Below are positions 7,640 to 15,512 of a stretch of 64,000 nucleotides of DNA, one piece after another. The translations under genes were made by a program, and so were the position numbers. Source of the stretch: Streptomyces sp. NBC_01268 (lineage in GTDB: Bacteria > Actinomycetota > Actinomycetes > Streptomycetales > Streptomycetaceae); the NCBI RefSeq assembly GCF_036240795.1, contig NZ_CP108454.1:806001-870000 (forward strand), written 5' to 3'. The notes beneath the pieces are model-generated. The model had not been told where the DNA came from and searched no databases. It saw nothing but the letters and a program-made list of their open reading frames with translations. Position 1 is the first letter of the stretch; each line of letters starts with the position of its first letter.

Positions 7640-8583
7640 GGCGCGGTCCCGGTCGGGGGGTGCGGCGGGGGCACGGGCCGGCGGTCGCGGTAGAGGTCCA
7701 GGAACGCCTCGTCGAGGCCGGCCTCCTCCACGGTGATGTCGACGACGGGAAGGGTGAGCAGGGTGCGCAGGGTGGTCGTGATGTCGCTCGGCGGGACCAG
7801 CAGTTCGGCCCGGTCGCCCTGCCAGCGCGGGTTCCAGCGGTCGGCGTCCCCGAGGCTCCGGGGCCGGTCGGGGCGCAGGCCGGTGAGGGTGACGCGGATC
7901 CGGCGGGCCCGGGCCTCGCGCAGCGCGGCGACGCGTTCGACGGTGACGAGCCGCCCCTCGCGGATGATGGCGACCCGCCCGCAGGCGCGCTGGACCTCGG
8001 GCAGCACGTGGCTGGAGAGCAGCACGGTGCGTCCGGCCCCGGTGGCCTCGGCCATGAGCGCGTAGAAGGTCTCCTGGACGAGCGGGTCCAGGCCCTCCGT
8101 GGGTTCGTCGAGGACGACGAGGCGGGGATCGTGCTGGAGCGCCTGGACGAGACCCAGCTTCTGCTTCATGCCCCGGGAGTAGCCGAGGACGGGGCGCCGC
8201 AGGTCCCGGTCGGACAGGTCGAGGCGCTCGCAGAGCTCCCGGCGCCGGGGCGAGGGCGTGCCCTGGAGGGCGGTGAGCAGGTCGAGGGTCTGCGCTCCGG
8301 TGAGTTCGGGGTAGAGGCGCAGTTCGCCCGGCAGGTAGCCGAGTCGGGGGGCGAGTCGGGCGTGGTCCGCGATCGGGTCGAGGCCGAGCACCCGTGCGTG
8401 GCCGGCCGTGGGGCCGAGCAGGCCGACGAGGCACCGCAGGGTGGTCGTCTTGCCGGCGCCGTTGGGACCGAGGAAGCCGAAGACCTCCCCCGCCTCGACG
8501 ACCAGGGACAGGGACTCCACGCCGACGACCGGCCCGTATCGCTTGGACAGCCGGTTGAGCTCGATGGCGCACGTCCCGCCCAT
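7636..8583 (-). CDS. ABC transporter ATP-binding protein
   Basis: A 315-residue nucleotide-binding subunit. Walker A G-P-N-G-A-G-K-T is at 39-46 and the signature Y-S-R-G-M-K-Q-K at 135-142 (a common variant of LSGGQ in drug exporters). Walker B L-V-V-L-D-E-P is at 155-161 and the switch His at 192. The C-terminal 90 residues form the extension usual in DrrA/CcmA-type exporters. It energises the permease overlapping its 3' end. Upstream of ATG 8583 there is no ribosome site; a CACACT sequence 6 bp before the ATG could be a -10 for leaderless expression, which is weak evidence. It starts only 4 bp from the end of the upstream stress protein, so it may also be read through from there. Confidence 0.94.
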   Translation of the reverse strand: MGGTCAIELNRLSKRYGPVVGVESLSLVVEAGEVFGFLGPNGAGKTTTLRCLVGLLGPTAGHARVLGLDPIADHARLAPRLGYLPGELRLYPELTGAQTLDLLTALQGTPSPRRRELCERLDLSDRDLRRPVLGYSRGMKQKLGLVQALQHDPRLVVLDEPTEGLDPLVQETFYALMAEATGAGRTVLLSSHVLPEVQRACGRVAIIREGRLVTVERVAALREARARRIRVTLTGLRPDRPRSLGDADRWNPRWQGDRAELLVPPSDITTTLRTLLTLPVVDITVEEAGLDEAFLDLYRDRRPVPPPHPPTGTAP

Positions 8584-8587
8584 GGGT

Positions 8588-9568
8588 TCAGTGTGGGCCC
8601 GGGACGGCCGGAGGGCCTGGTGTCGTCGACGGGCCGCCGGCCTCCCCGGCCTCCCCGGCCTCCCCGTCGTCAGGGGTCCGGGTCACGAAGTCGCGCGGGA
8701 CGATCTCCACCGGGCAGTGCGCGTGGTGGATCAGCGAGTGCGCGACCCGTCCCAGGGACGGTCCGACACCCAGCGGGCGGCGGCCCCGCCCCATCACGAG
8801 CAGGTCGGTGCGGGCACTGGCCTCGACGAGGATCCCGGCGGAGCTCGTGCCGGTCTCCACGTGGTGGGCGACGACCAGTTCGGGGTGGAGCCGCCGGATC
8901 CGTTCGGCGACCGACTGCGTCTCGCGCACCCGCCGGCGGGCGACCCCGTCCAGGTCGTCGAGCATGGTCGCGACGCTGCCGACCTGGGTCAGCACGTTCC
9001 AGACGCTCACGACGTGCAGGGCCGCCTTGCGGGCCCGCGCCTCGGCGGCGGCGAGCGGCAGCCAGTCCAGGTCCGCGACGCCGCGTACGGCGGCGGTCAC
9101 CGAAGCCGTGCCGGGGCGGGTGGGCTCGCCGCGGACGACGATCACGGGGACGTCGGCGCGGGCGGCCACGCCGAGGCCCACGGATCCGAGCATGAGCGTG
9201 GCGAAGCCGCCGAGGCCGCGGTGGCCGACCACGATCGTCCCGCGGGCTCCGGCGGCCGCCCGGAGGGCGGAGAGCGGTTCCTGGCGGCCGAGCTCGCCGG
9301 TGACGTCGAGGTCCGGGAAGCGCTCCCCGACCAGGCGCGCGGTGCGGGCCAGCAGGTCGCGGCCCGCTTCCCGTACCTCCTGGATCGTCTCGGCGTCGGC
9401 GAAGAGGGCGCGTCGGTCGGTGTCGGCGGCGTGCACGAGGTGCAGGCGGCTGCCCCGGCGGTCCGCCTCGGCGGCGGCCCACAGGACGGCGGTCCGCGCC
9501 GAGGGGGAGCCGTCGACGCCCACGACGACGTTGCCGAGTTCCGCTCGGCCGGAGTGCTCGCCGCTCAT
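8588..9568 (-). CDS. Two-domain universal stress protein (UspA)
   Basis: A 326-residue protein with two tandem UspA domains (about 10-150 and 165-310). Domain 1 starts V-V-V-G-V-D-G-S-P-S-A and ends G-H-R-G-L-G-G-F-A-T-L-M-L-G-S-V, the ATP-binding G-x2-G-x9-G-S loop. Domain 2 ends with G-R-G-R-R-P-L-G. UspA proteins bind ATP/ADP and help survival during stress and low oxygen. ATG 9568 follows GGGAGGAACG; an ATG 4 codons upstream is less well placed. The C-terminus is a Gly/Ala/Glu-rich low-complexity tail. It heads a same-strand run with the ABC transporter downstream. Confidence 0.92.
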   Translation of the reverse strand: MSGEHSGRAELGNVVVGVDGSPSARTAVLWAAAEADRRGSRLHLVHAADTDRRALFADAETIQEVREAGRDLLARTARLVGERFPDLDVTGELGRQEPLSALRAAAGARGTIVVGHRGLGGFATLMLGSVGLGVAARADVPVIVVRGEPTRPGTASVTAAVRGVADLDWLPLAAAEARARKAALHVVSVWNVLTQVGSVATMLDDLDGVARRRVRETQSVAERIRRLHPELVVAHHVETGTSSAGILVEASARTDLLVMGRGRRPLGVGPSLGRVAHSLIHHAHCPVEIVPRDFVTRTPDDGEAGEAGEAGGPSTTPGPPAVPGPH

Positions 9569-9626
9569 CGTTCCTCCCACGGGGTACGTGTCGGGCGCGG
9601 GCGCCGGGTCACGGGGACGCCGCCTC

Positions 9627-10493
9627 TCACGCAGGGCGCTGGGGTACGACGGCGACCGGGCAGGAGGCGTGGTGGAGGGCGCGGTGGGCGACCCTGCCGA
9701 GTTCGAGGCCGACGAGGCCGTCGCGGCGGCGGGCGCCGATGACGAGCAGGTCGGCGGCGGCCGAGCGTTCGGTCAGCGCCCGGTGGGCGGGGCCCTCGAC
9801 CGTGCTCCGGAGGAGCCGTACGCCGGGATGCCCGCGGACGCCGGCTTCCAGCGCCTCGTCGAGGCGATCGGACGCCCGCCCCTCCTCGTGCCCGTCCGTC
9901 CCGCCGTCCGGGAGGGGGAGGTGCGCCGGGCGCCGCCAGGCGCGGACGGCGTCGAGTTCCGCCTCGCGGGCCGCCGCCTCGCGGAAGGCGAACCGCACGG
10001 CGGGCGAGTCCGCGTCCTGCTCGCCGACTCCCAGCAGGACGCGTCCGTGGCGTGCCGCGAGGGCCTGGGCGTCGCCCCGGACGACGACGACCGGGCAGGA
10101 GGACCGGGCCGCGACCACGAGGCTCACGGAGCCGAGCAGCAGGCCGGCGAACTCCCCCCGCCCCCGGGACGCGACGACGAGGAGGGCGGCGTCGCGCCCT
10201 TCCCTGAGCAGCGCGCCGGAGGGGTCCTCGGGGAGGACGTCCGTGGTGAGGGGGAGGCCGGGGGCGCGGAGGAGGGCCCGGTCGGCGGCGGAGCCGACGA
10301 CGTGCTCGGCGCGGACGCGGCCCGAGGGCCGGTCCGCGTTCGCGTCGGGGACGGATCCTTCGTACCGCTCCCACAGCGAGGCGTGCACGATCCGCAGCGG
10401 GAGCGCGTGCCGTACGGCTTCGTCGACGGCCCAGTCCACGGCGGCGAGGCTGGGCTCGGAGCCGTCCACTCCCACGACGAGGGGTGCTTCCAT
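9627..10493 (-). CDS. Two-domain universal stress protein (UspA)
   Basis: A 288-residue tandem UspA protein. The first domain begins L-V-V-G-V-D-G-S-E-P-S and holds S-R-G-R-G-E-F-A-G-L-L-L-G-S-V. The second ends G-A-R-R-R-D-G-L-V-G-L-E-L-G-R-V-A-H. The nucleotide-binding loops are recognisable in both halves. ATG 10493 follows GGAAGGTGGG; a long open frame upstream is non-coding. It is divergent from another UspA gene at 10837 and is followed at 58 bp by a third, so this is a stress-protein cluster. Confidence 0.92.
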   Translation of the reverse strand: MEAPLVVGVDGSEPSLAAVDWAVDEAVRHALPLRIVHASLWERYEGSVPDANADRPSGRVRAEHVVGSAADRALLRAPGLPLTTDVLPEDPSGALLREGRDAALLVVASRGRGEFAGLLLGSVSLVVAARSSCPVVVVRGDAQALAARHGRVLLGVGEQDADSPAVRFAFREAAAREAELDAVRAWRRPAHLPLPDGGTDGHEEGRASDRLDEALEAGVRGHPGVRLLRSTVEGPAHRALTERSAAADLLVIGARRRDGLVGLELGRVAHRALHHASCPVAVVPQRPA

Positions 10494-10836
10494 CGTGCCC
10501 ACCTTCCGGGACGTGGCGGCGCGGCCGTGCCGCGCACGGGCGCCGGGCACGGGCGGGAGGAGGGGCCCATCCGCTTCTCGCGGATCCTGATTGCGCGGTG
10601 CGCGGCACGAGACCGCTTCCCCGCGTCTCTGGGTGGGTCCCCTCCTCCTCTTCAGGAGAACACCGCTGGGCGTCCCGCGCCACGGCTGGCCGCGGCGGGC
10701 CCGCGCGCGTTGGTGGGGAGATGCCGGTGCGCACACCATGGAGGTACCGGACGGGCGCACGGCCCGGGCGCAGCAGCCGACGGGGCGGCCCCGGGCACCG
10801 GCCCGTCACCCGGCCCGCCGAAGGAAGTGAACGGCC
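10494..10836. other. 343-bp divergent gap between two UspA genes
   Basis: No gene is apparent. The gap should hold the two divergent UspA promoters. I found no convincing -35/-10 pair and no DosR-like palindrome. It contains GC-rich hairpin-prone stretches near 10525-10560 and 10690-10720. Confidence 0.5.
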
Positions 10837-11679
10837 ATGACGCAGGCCATCGTCGTCGGTCTGGACGGCACCGAACAGGCGGACGCCGCCGCCGGCTGGG
10901 CGGCCGACGAGGCCGTGCTGCGGGGCACCGGGGTGCGGCTGGTGCACGTGCTGGAGCCGTCGCCGGAGGTCCTCGTCCCGCTGGTGTCGCGGGAGCCCGT
11001 GGAGTCCTGGGCCCAGGAGCTGCTCGCGCGTACGGCCGCCGGGCTGCGCGAGCGCCGTCCGGGACTGGCCGTGACCACCCAGGTGCTGACCTCGGGCCCG
11101 GTTCCGAGCCTGGTCGCGGCGGCGGACCAGGGGGACCTGCTGGTCCTCGGCTCGCGGGCGCTGGGCGGTGTGGCCGGCTACCTCGTCGGGTCGGTCGGGA
11201 TGACGGTCGCCGGGCGGGTCGAAGGGCCCGTGGTGCTCGTGCGTGCCGACGGCGAGGGGGCGCGGCGCGGCCCCGTGGTGGCGGGGGTCGACGTACAGCA
11301 GCCGGCGGACGCCCTCCTGCGGTTCGCGTTCGAGGAGGCGGCGTGGCGGGGCGGCGCCGTGGAGGTCGTGCACGTGCGGCGCCTCCCCCTGCACGCGCGC
11401 CTCGGCCGGGGCACGGCGCCGGACGCGCCACCGGAGATCCAGCGCTCGCTGGACGACCTCCTGGAGTCGTGGCGGGCGGAGTTCCCGGAGGTGGCGGCGG
11501 ACGGGCGCGTCCTGCTCGGTTCCGCCGCCCAGGAACTCGTACGGATCGCGGAGGGCGCGGCGCTCGCCGTGATCGGCAGGCGCACCCGGCGGTCGGTGCT
11601 CGGCGGCCACCTGGGCAGCGTGGCCCACGCGGTCATGCACCACAGCACGGCGCCGGTGGCGGTGGTCCCCCACGACTGA
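10837..11679 (+). CDS. Two-domain universal stress protein (UspA)
   Basis: A 280-residue tandem UspA protein. Domain 1 starts A-I-V-V-G-L-D-G-T-E-Q and ends L-G-S-R-A-L-G-G-V-A-G-Y-L-V-G-S-V. Domain 2 starts V-V-A-G-V-D-V-Q-Q-P and ends I-G-R-R-T-R-R-S-V-L-G-G-H-L-G-S-V-A-H. Both loops keep the G-x2-G-x9-G-S/G pattern typical of ATP-binding members. GAAGGAAG lies at good distance from ATG 10837. It is divergent from the 10493 UspA gene and stands alone as a transcript. Confidence 0.92.
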   Translation: MTQAIVVGLDGTEQADAAAGWAADEAVLRGTGVRLVHVLEPSPEVLVPLVSREPVESWAQELLARTAAGLRERRPGLAVTTQVLTSGPVPSLVAAADQGDLLVLGSRALGGVAGYLVGSVGMTVAGRVEGPVVLVRADGEGARRGPVVAGVDVQQPADALLRFAFEEAAWRGGAVEVVHVRRLPLHARLGRGTAPDAPPEIQRSLDDLLESWRAEFPEVAADGRVLLGSAAQELVRIAEGAALAVIGRRTRRSVLGGHLGSVAHAVMHHSTAPVAVVPHD

Positions 11680-11720
11680 GCGCCGGGCACCGGGCACCCT
11701 CCAACCCGCGTCCCCTGACC

Positions 11721-11750
11721 GTGACATGAGCAAAACAGCCTTGCTACGGT
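11721..11750 (+). promoter_or_regulatory. Probable leaderless promoter of the VOC gene
   Basis: GTGACA at 11721-11726 and TACGGT at 11745-11750 are spaced by 18 bp. Only six bases separate TACGGT from ATG 11757, and no ribosome site exists, so transcription should begin at the A of the ATG. Confidence 0.6.
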
Positions 11751-11756
11751 GGCGCG

Positions 11757-12191
11757 ATGGCAACGATCAAGAAAGTCCAGGTCACCTTCGACTGCGCGGA
11801 TCCCGAGCGGCTCGCCCGCTTCTGGTGCGAGGTGATGGGGTACGTCGTGCAGCCCCCGCCGAAGGACTTCGACACGTGGGAGGCCTACCACGCCTCTCCC
11901 GAGCCCAAGGAGCCGACGAACTGGTTCTCCTGCAGCGACCCCACCGGCGAGGGCCCGCGCCTGCTGTTCCAGCGCGTCCCCGAGGGCAAGGTCGTGAAGA
12001 ACAGGGTGCACCTGTGCGTACGCGCCGGCATCGGCCTGGTGGGCGACGAGCGCCTGGCCACCCTGCAGGCCGAGAGCGCCCGTCTGGTCGCGCTGGGCGC
12101 GGAGCAGCATCGCGTCCTGCTCGCCGACGAGGAGAACGAGTCCTGCATCGTGATGCTGGACATCGAGGGCAACGAGTTCTGCCTCGACTGA
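11757..12191 (+). CDS. VOC (glyoxalase/bleomycin-resistance fold) protein
   Basis: A 144-residue single-domain VOC-superfamily protein. It opens V-T-F-D-C-A-D-P-E-R-L-A-R-F-W-C-E-V-M-G-Y, the usual first beta-alpha unit. It ends M-L-D-I-E-G-N-E-F-C-L, where the glutamate is the typical metal ligand. Middle segments L-L-F-Q-R-V-P-E-G-K and N-R-V-H-L-C-V fit the actinobacterial glyoxalase-like group. Enzymes of this fold act on small aldehydes, dioxygenase substrates or antibiotics; the substrate here is unknown. The gene appears leaderless. Confidence 0.85.
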   Translation: MATIKKVQVTFDCADPERLARFWCEVMGYVVQPPPKDFDTWEAYHASPEPKEPTNWFSCSDPTGEGPRLLFQRVPEGKVVKNRVHLCVRAGIGLVGDERLATLQAESARLVALGAEQHRVLLADEENESCIVMLDIEGNEFCLD

Positions 12192-12335
12192 GCGGGGGGC
12201 GGCGAGGTGGGCGACCGCGTCGCCGCTCCCGGCCGGCCCCACGAAACTCGTTGGTCCCCGCGCTCACCGCACGGGTAACGTCCGTTCTCCGACGCCCCTC
12301 GGCGGCGCTCCCTTCCGAGTACGAGGACACGACAG

Positions 12336-12692
12336 ATGACCGGCCGGCAGTCTCCGACGACCACCCTGTGGCGCCCCACGGGCCCCAAGGAGCTGGCCCT
12401 GGTCCGCGACCTGGACTGGCGCGCCTGGCCGCCCCGCCTCCCGGAGCAGCCGATCTTCTACCCGGTCCTCAACGAGGACTACGCGATCAGGATCGCCCGG
12501 GACTGGAACGTGAAACACAGCGGAGTCGGCTACGTCACCCGCTTCGAGGTCGAGTCGGACTTCCTGAGCCGCTACCCCGTCCAGCAGGCGGGCGGCCGGA
12601 CGATCCTCGAACTCTGGGTCCCGGCGGGGGAGTTGGACGTCTTCAACGCGCACATCGTGGGCGCGATCCAGGTGGTCCACGAGTTCCGCTGA
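12336..12692 (+). CDS. Conserved small actinobacterial protein of unknown function
   Basis: A 118-residue soluble protein with T-T-L-W-R-P-T-G-P-K-E-L, then P-P-R-L-P-E-Q-P-I-F-Y-P-V-L-N-E-D-Y-A and D-W-N-V-K, ending F-N-A-H-I-V-G-A-I-Q-V-V. I recognise this as a widespread Streptomyces family, sometimes labelled ADP-ribosylation/crystallin J1 in annotations although I see no ADP-ribosylglycohydrolase motif. It has no membrane segment. ATG 12336 starts the coding-biased region. It is convergent with the acyl-CoA dehydrogenase. No function can be assigned. Confidence 0.75.
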   Translation: MTGRQSPTTTLWRPTGPKELALVRDLDWRAWPPRLPEQPIFYPVLNEDYAIRIARDWNVKHSGVGYVTRFEVESDFLSRYPVQQAGGRTILELWVPAGELDVFNAHIVGAIQVVHEFR

Positions 12693-12717
12693 GGAGCCGG
12701 GGGGCTCGGACGGGCCG

Positions 12718-13908
12718 TCAGCGGCGGACGCGGGGCATGCCCAGGCCGATCCAGGAGATGATCTCGCGCTGGATCTCGTTGTTGCCGCCGCCGAAGGTGA
12801 AGATGACGGCGGAGCGGTAGCCGCGTTCGAGTTCGCCGTGGAGGACGGCGCCCGCCGAGCCCCCCTTGAGGGCGCCGGCGGCGCCGGTGACCTCCATGAG
12901 CCAGGCGTAGGCGTCGCGGCGGGCCTCGGAGCCGTAGACCTTGACGGCCGAGGCGTCCTGGGGGGTGAGGGTGCCGTTCTGGACGGCGTTCACCATCTGC
13001 CAGTTGAGGAGCTTCATCGCGTCGAGGCGGGTGTGGGTGCGGGCCAGGGTGCGGCGGACCCAGGCGAGGTCCAGGACGCGGCGGCCGTCGGCCAGCTTGG
13101 TGTCGGCGGCCCAGCGCTGGACGTCGTGGAGGGCACGGATCGCCATGGTGCCGTGGGCCGCGAGGGTGACCCGCTCGTGGTTGAGCTGGTTGGTGATCAG
13201 GCGCCAGCCCTTGTTCTCCTCGCCGACCCGGCGGGAGCAGGGCACGCGGACGTTCTCGTAGTAGCTCGCCGTGGTGTCGTGCGAGGCGAGGGTGTTGATC
13301 AGGGTGCAGGAGTAGCCGGGGTCGCTCGTCGGCACCAGCAGCATGGTGATGCCCTTGTGCGGCGGCGCCGCCGGGTCGGTGCGGACGGCGAGCCAGACCC
13401 AGTCGGCGGTGTCGCCGTTGGTGGTCCAGATCTTCTGCCCGTCGACCCTGTAGTGCCCGCTCGTCTCGTCGCCCTCGCGCACCGCGCGCGTCGTGAGCGC
13501 GGCGAGGTCGGTGCCGGCGTCCGGCTCGCTGTAGCCGATGGCGAAGTCGATCTCCCCGGAGAGGATCCTCGGCAGGAAGTACGCCTTCTGCTCCTCCGTA
13601 CCGAACTGCATGATCGTCGGGCCGACCGTGTTCAGCGCCATCAACGGCAGCGGTACACCCGCCTGCGCGGCCTCGTCGAAGAAGATGAACTGTTCCATGG
13701 GGCTCAGCCCGCGCCCGCCGTACTCCTCGGGCCAGCCGACGCCCAGCCAGCCGTCCGTGCCCAGGCGGCGCACCGTCTCGCGGTAGAAGCGCTTCTGCGC
13801 GGCGGGGTCGGCGTAACGGGCGTGTACGTCCTCGGGGACGAGCTCGGCGAAGTACGCACGCAGCTCGGCGCGCAGGCTGTGCTGGGCGGGCGTGTACTCG
13901 AGGTGCAT
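12718..13908 (-). CDS. Acyl-CoA dehydrogenase (FadE-like)
   Basis: A 396-residue flavoprotein of the acyl-CoA dehydrogenase family, with FAD-linked alpha,beta-desaturation of an acyl-CoA. Visible features are W-P-E-E-Y-G-G-R-G-L near 55-65, the FAD region I-G-Y-S-E-P-D-A-G-T-D-L and K-I-W-T-T-N-G, and a C-terminal F-T-F-G-G-G-N-N-E-I-Q-R-E-I-I. In this branch, seen in sterol-side-chain FadE enzymes, the usual catalytic glutamate loop differs. ATG 13908 follows GGGGAGA; the upstream frame lacks homology. A sequence matching the KstR consensus lies 47 bp upstream of the start, suggesting control by a KstR-like TetR repressor and a sterol or branched-acyl substrate. The substrate is inference. 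Confidence 0.9.
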   Translation of the reverse strand: MHLEYTPAQHSLRAELRAYFAELVPEDVHARYADPAAQKRFYRETVRRLGTDGWLGVGWPEEYGGRGLSPMEQFIFFDEAAQAGVPLPLMALNTVGPTIMQFGTEEQKAYFLPRILSGEIDFAIGYSEPDAGTDLAALTTRAVREGDETSGHYRVDGQKIWTTNGDTADWVWLAVRTDPAAPPHKGITMLLVPTSDPGYSCTLINTLASHDTTASYYENVRVPCSRRVGEENKGWRLITNQLNHERVTLAAHGTMAIRALHDVQRWAADTKLADGRRVLDLAWVRRTLARTHTRLDAMKLLNWQMVNAVQNGTLTPQDASAVKVYGSEARRDAYAWLMEVTGAAGALKGGSAGAVLHGELERGYRSAVIFTFGGGNNEIQREIISWIGLGMPRVRR

Positions 13909-13954
13909 GGCGTCGTCTCCCCTGGATCGGTCTCCGCGCGGTGCGGCGCCACGG

Positions 13955-13968
13955 TAGAACGTGTTCCA
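13955..13968. promoter_or_regulatory. KstR-like operator (TnnAACnnGTTnnA)
   Basis: TAGAACGTGTTCCA matches all fixed positions of the 14-bp consensus TnnAACnnGTTnnA known for the mycobacterial cholesterol-catabolism repressor KstR. It sits 47-60 bp upstream of the acyl-CoA dehydrogenase start. The cognate regulator is not in this window. Confidence 0.55.
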
Positions 13969-14069
13969 CAAATGGGGAAGGGTCTTGCACCTGTCCGGTA
14001 CGCGCACCGGGCGCCGCCCGGCCACCTGTCACGGCGACCGACCGCGGCGCCCCGGCTACCGCACGTCGT

Positions 14070-14270
14070 TCAGGGGAGCAGCTCGTCGAGCGACGCGCGC
14101 CCCTTGTCGGCCATGCGCCGCTCGGCCCAGGCGAGGTTCTTCGGATTCAGGTCCCGACCGGACGCGAGGCACACGTCCTCGGCCGAGAATTCGCCCTCCG
14201 ACCCGGCGTGCAGCAGCCTGTCGGGCGTCGGGATGTCCCCCCGGGACGTCTTGTCGGTCTCACCGTTCAT
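14070..14270 (-). CDS. Small conserved hypothetical protein
   Basis: A 66-residue acidic soluble protein: S-R-G-D-I-P-T-P-D-R-L-L-H-A-G-S-E near the start, then F-S-A-E-D-V-C-L-A-S-G-R-D-L and N-L-A-W-A-E-R-R. A strong GAGGAGGCGGC ribosome site precedes ATG 14270 and third positions are G/C throughout, so it is very likely expressed. It is divergent from the siderophore-interacting protein. No function is known to me. Confidence 0.7.
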   Translation of the reverse strand: MNGETDKTSRGDIPTPDRLLHAGSEGEFSAEDVCLASGRDLNPKNLAWAERRMADKGRASLDELLP

Positions 14271-14425
14271 GCCGCCTCCTCATGATTCTGCAGGCACTCG
14301 CCATTCTCGTGTCCGCTCCCCGCTCCCGCATCCGGGCGGATCCCGGGTGTCGGCGGCGCGTCGGTGCCGTGTCGATGCCGGCGGCGAGGGTGACGGCATC
14401 CGCACACGTCAGACGAGGAGCCCCC

Positions 14426-15307
14426 ATGGCGACAACGCCCACCGCGCACCCGACCGCCCCGCAGCTGCCCCTGCGCCGCGTCACCGTCAAGACCGTCCGC
14501 CGGATCACCCCGAGGACGATCCGCGTCACCCTCGGCGCCCCCTCCCTGGCCGGCGCACCGCTCGCCGGCCCCGACCGGCAGGTCAAGCTGTACTTCCCCC
14601 GTCCGGGGCGGTCCGAGCCCGTACTGCCCGCCCCGGACCCGGACGGCGACGTCATGCGCTGGTACGCCGCCTACGCCGCGATCCCGGAGGAGCGGCGCCC
14701 CTGGATGCGGAGCTACACCCTGCGGTCCCACGACCCGGCGGCCGCCACGGTCGACGTCGACTTCCTCCTGCACGGCGACGGGGACGACGGCCCCGCCACC
14801 CGCTGGGCCCGGGGCGCCCGCGCGGGGGACGTCCTCGGCATGTTCGGGCCGTCCGACCTCTTCGCCCCGCCCGTCGACCCCGCCTCGGGCGACTGGGCCC
14901 TCCTGGTGGCCGACGCGTGCGCGCTGCCCGCCCTGGCCACGCTCGTCGCGGCCCTGCCGCCGGGCCACCGCGCCCTCGCGTTCGTCCACGTCGCCGACAC
15001 CGCCGAGGAACAGCCGCTCCCCACACAGGGCCGGCTCACGACGCACTGGCTGCACGGCGACGCCTCACCGGAGGACGCCGTACGGGCGGCCGACTTCCCC
15101 GCCGGACGGCCGTACGCCTGGCTGGCGGGTGAAGCGGGAACCGTACGCGCCCTGCGCCGCCACCTCGTCGAGGAGCGCGGCGTCGACCGCCGCGCGATCG
15201 ACTTCGCAGGTTACTGGCGCCGGAAGCTCACCCAGGACGACGCACCCACCGAGGAGGACCTGGCAGAGGCCCGAGAACGCCTGGCGTCCCTGCGCGACGA
15301 CGCGTGA
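14426..15307 (+). CDS. Siderophore-interacting protein (FAD/NAD(P)H ferric reductase)
   Basis: A 293-residue flavoreductase of the SIP/ViuB family, which removes iron from ferric siderophores by reduction in the cytosol. The FAD-binding barrel shows K-L-Y-F-P and R-S-Y-T-L-R at about residue 94-99, and D-F-L-L-H-G-D-G-D-D-G-P-A-T-R-W-A precedes G-D-V-L-G-M-F-G-P. The NAD(P)H lobe has A-D-A-C-A-L-P-A-L and ends A-G-Y-W-R-R-K, the family's typical G-Y-W-R sequence. GACGAGGAG precedes ATG 14426. I found no obvious DmdR/IdeR iron box in the 155-bp upstream gap, so iron control cannot be shown. Confidence 0.92.
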   Translation: MATTPTAHPTAPQLPLRRVTVKTVRRITPRTIRVTLGAPSLAGAPLAGPDRQVKLYFPRPGRSEPVLPAPDPDGDVMRWYAAYAAIPEERRPWMRSYTLRSHDPAAATVDVDFLLHGDGDDGPATRWARGARAGDVLGMFGPSDLFAPPVDPASGDWALLVADACALPALATLVAALPPGHRALAFVHVADTAEEQPLPTQGRLTTHWLHGDASPEDAVRAADFPAGRPYAWLAGEAGTVRALRRHLVEERGVDRRAIDFAGYWRRKLTQDDAPTEEDLAEARERLASLRDDA

Positions 15308-15357
15308 GGCACCCGCATCACGGACACCCCGCCACCCCGCACCCGACGACGGCGGGA

Positions 15358-15474
15358 GGGGGCCGGTGCCGGAGCGGGGGTGGGGGTGTCCGGACGTGGC
15401 GGCGCCCGTGACGAGCGAAGCGAAGTGAAGGTCGCAGTCCGGACACCCCCACCCCCGCGGAGGCACCGGCCCCC
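15358..15474. repeat. Long inverted repeat (37-bp arms) between convergent genes
   Basis: Arms at 15358-15394 and 15438-15474 are reverse complements at 34 of 37 positions; the three mismatches form one internal bubble. The loop is 43 bases. The arms are built of GGGGGTGGGGGTGTCCGGA and its complement. It lies between the convergent siderophore-interacting and BTAD genes, so it may act as a two-way terminator or be a relic of a small mobile element. Confidence 0.85.
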
Positions 15475-15512
15475 GTCGGACCACCGGTGAAGGGCCCGAA
15501 GACGCCGGCCGG

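Noticed and set aside
10494..10836. DosR-like dormancy box between the divergent UspA genes
   Set aside because: No palindrome resembling the GGGACnnnnGTCCC-type box was found.
14271..14425. Iron box for DmdR/IdeR before the siderophore-interacting gene
   Set aside because: No sequence close to the 19-bp TTAGGTTAG-type dyad is present in the gap.
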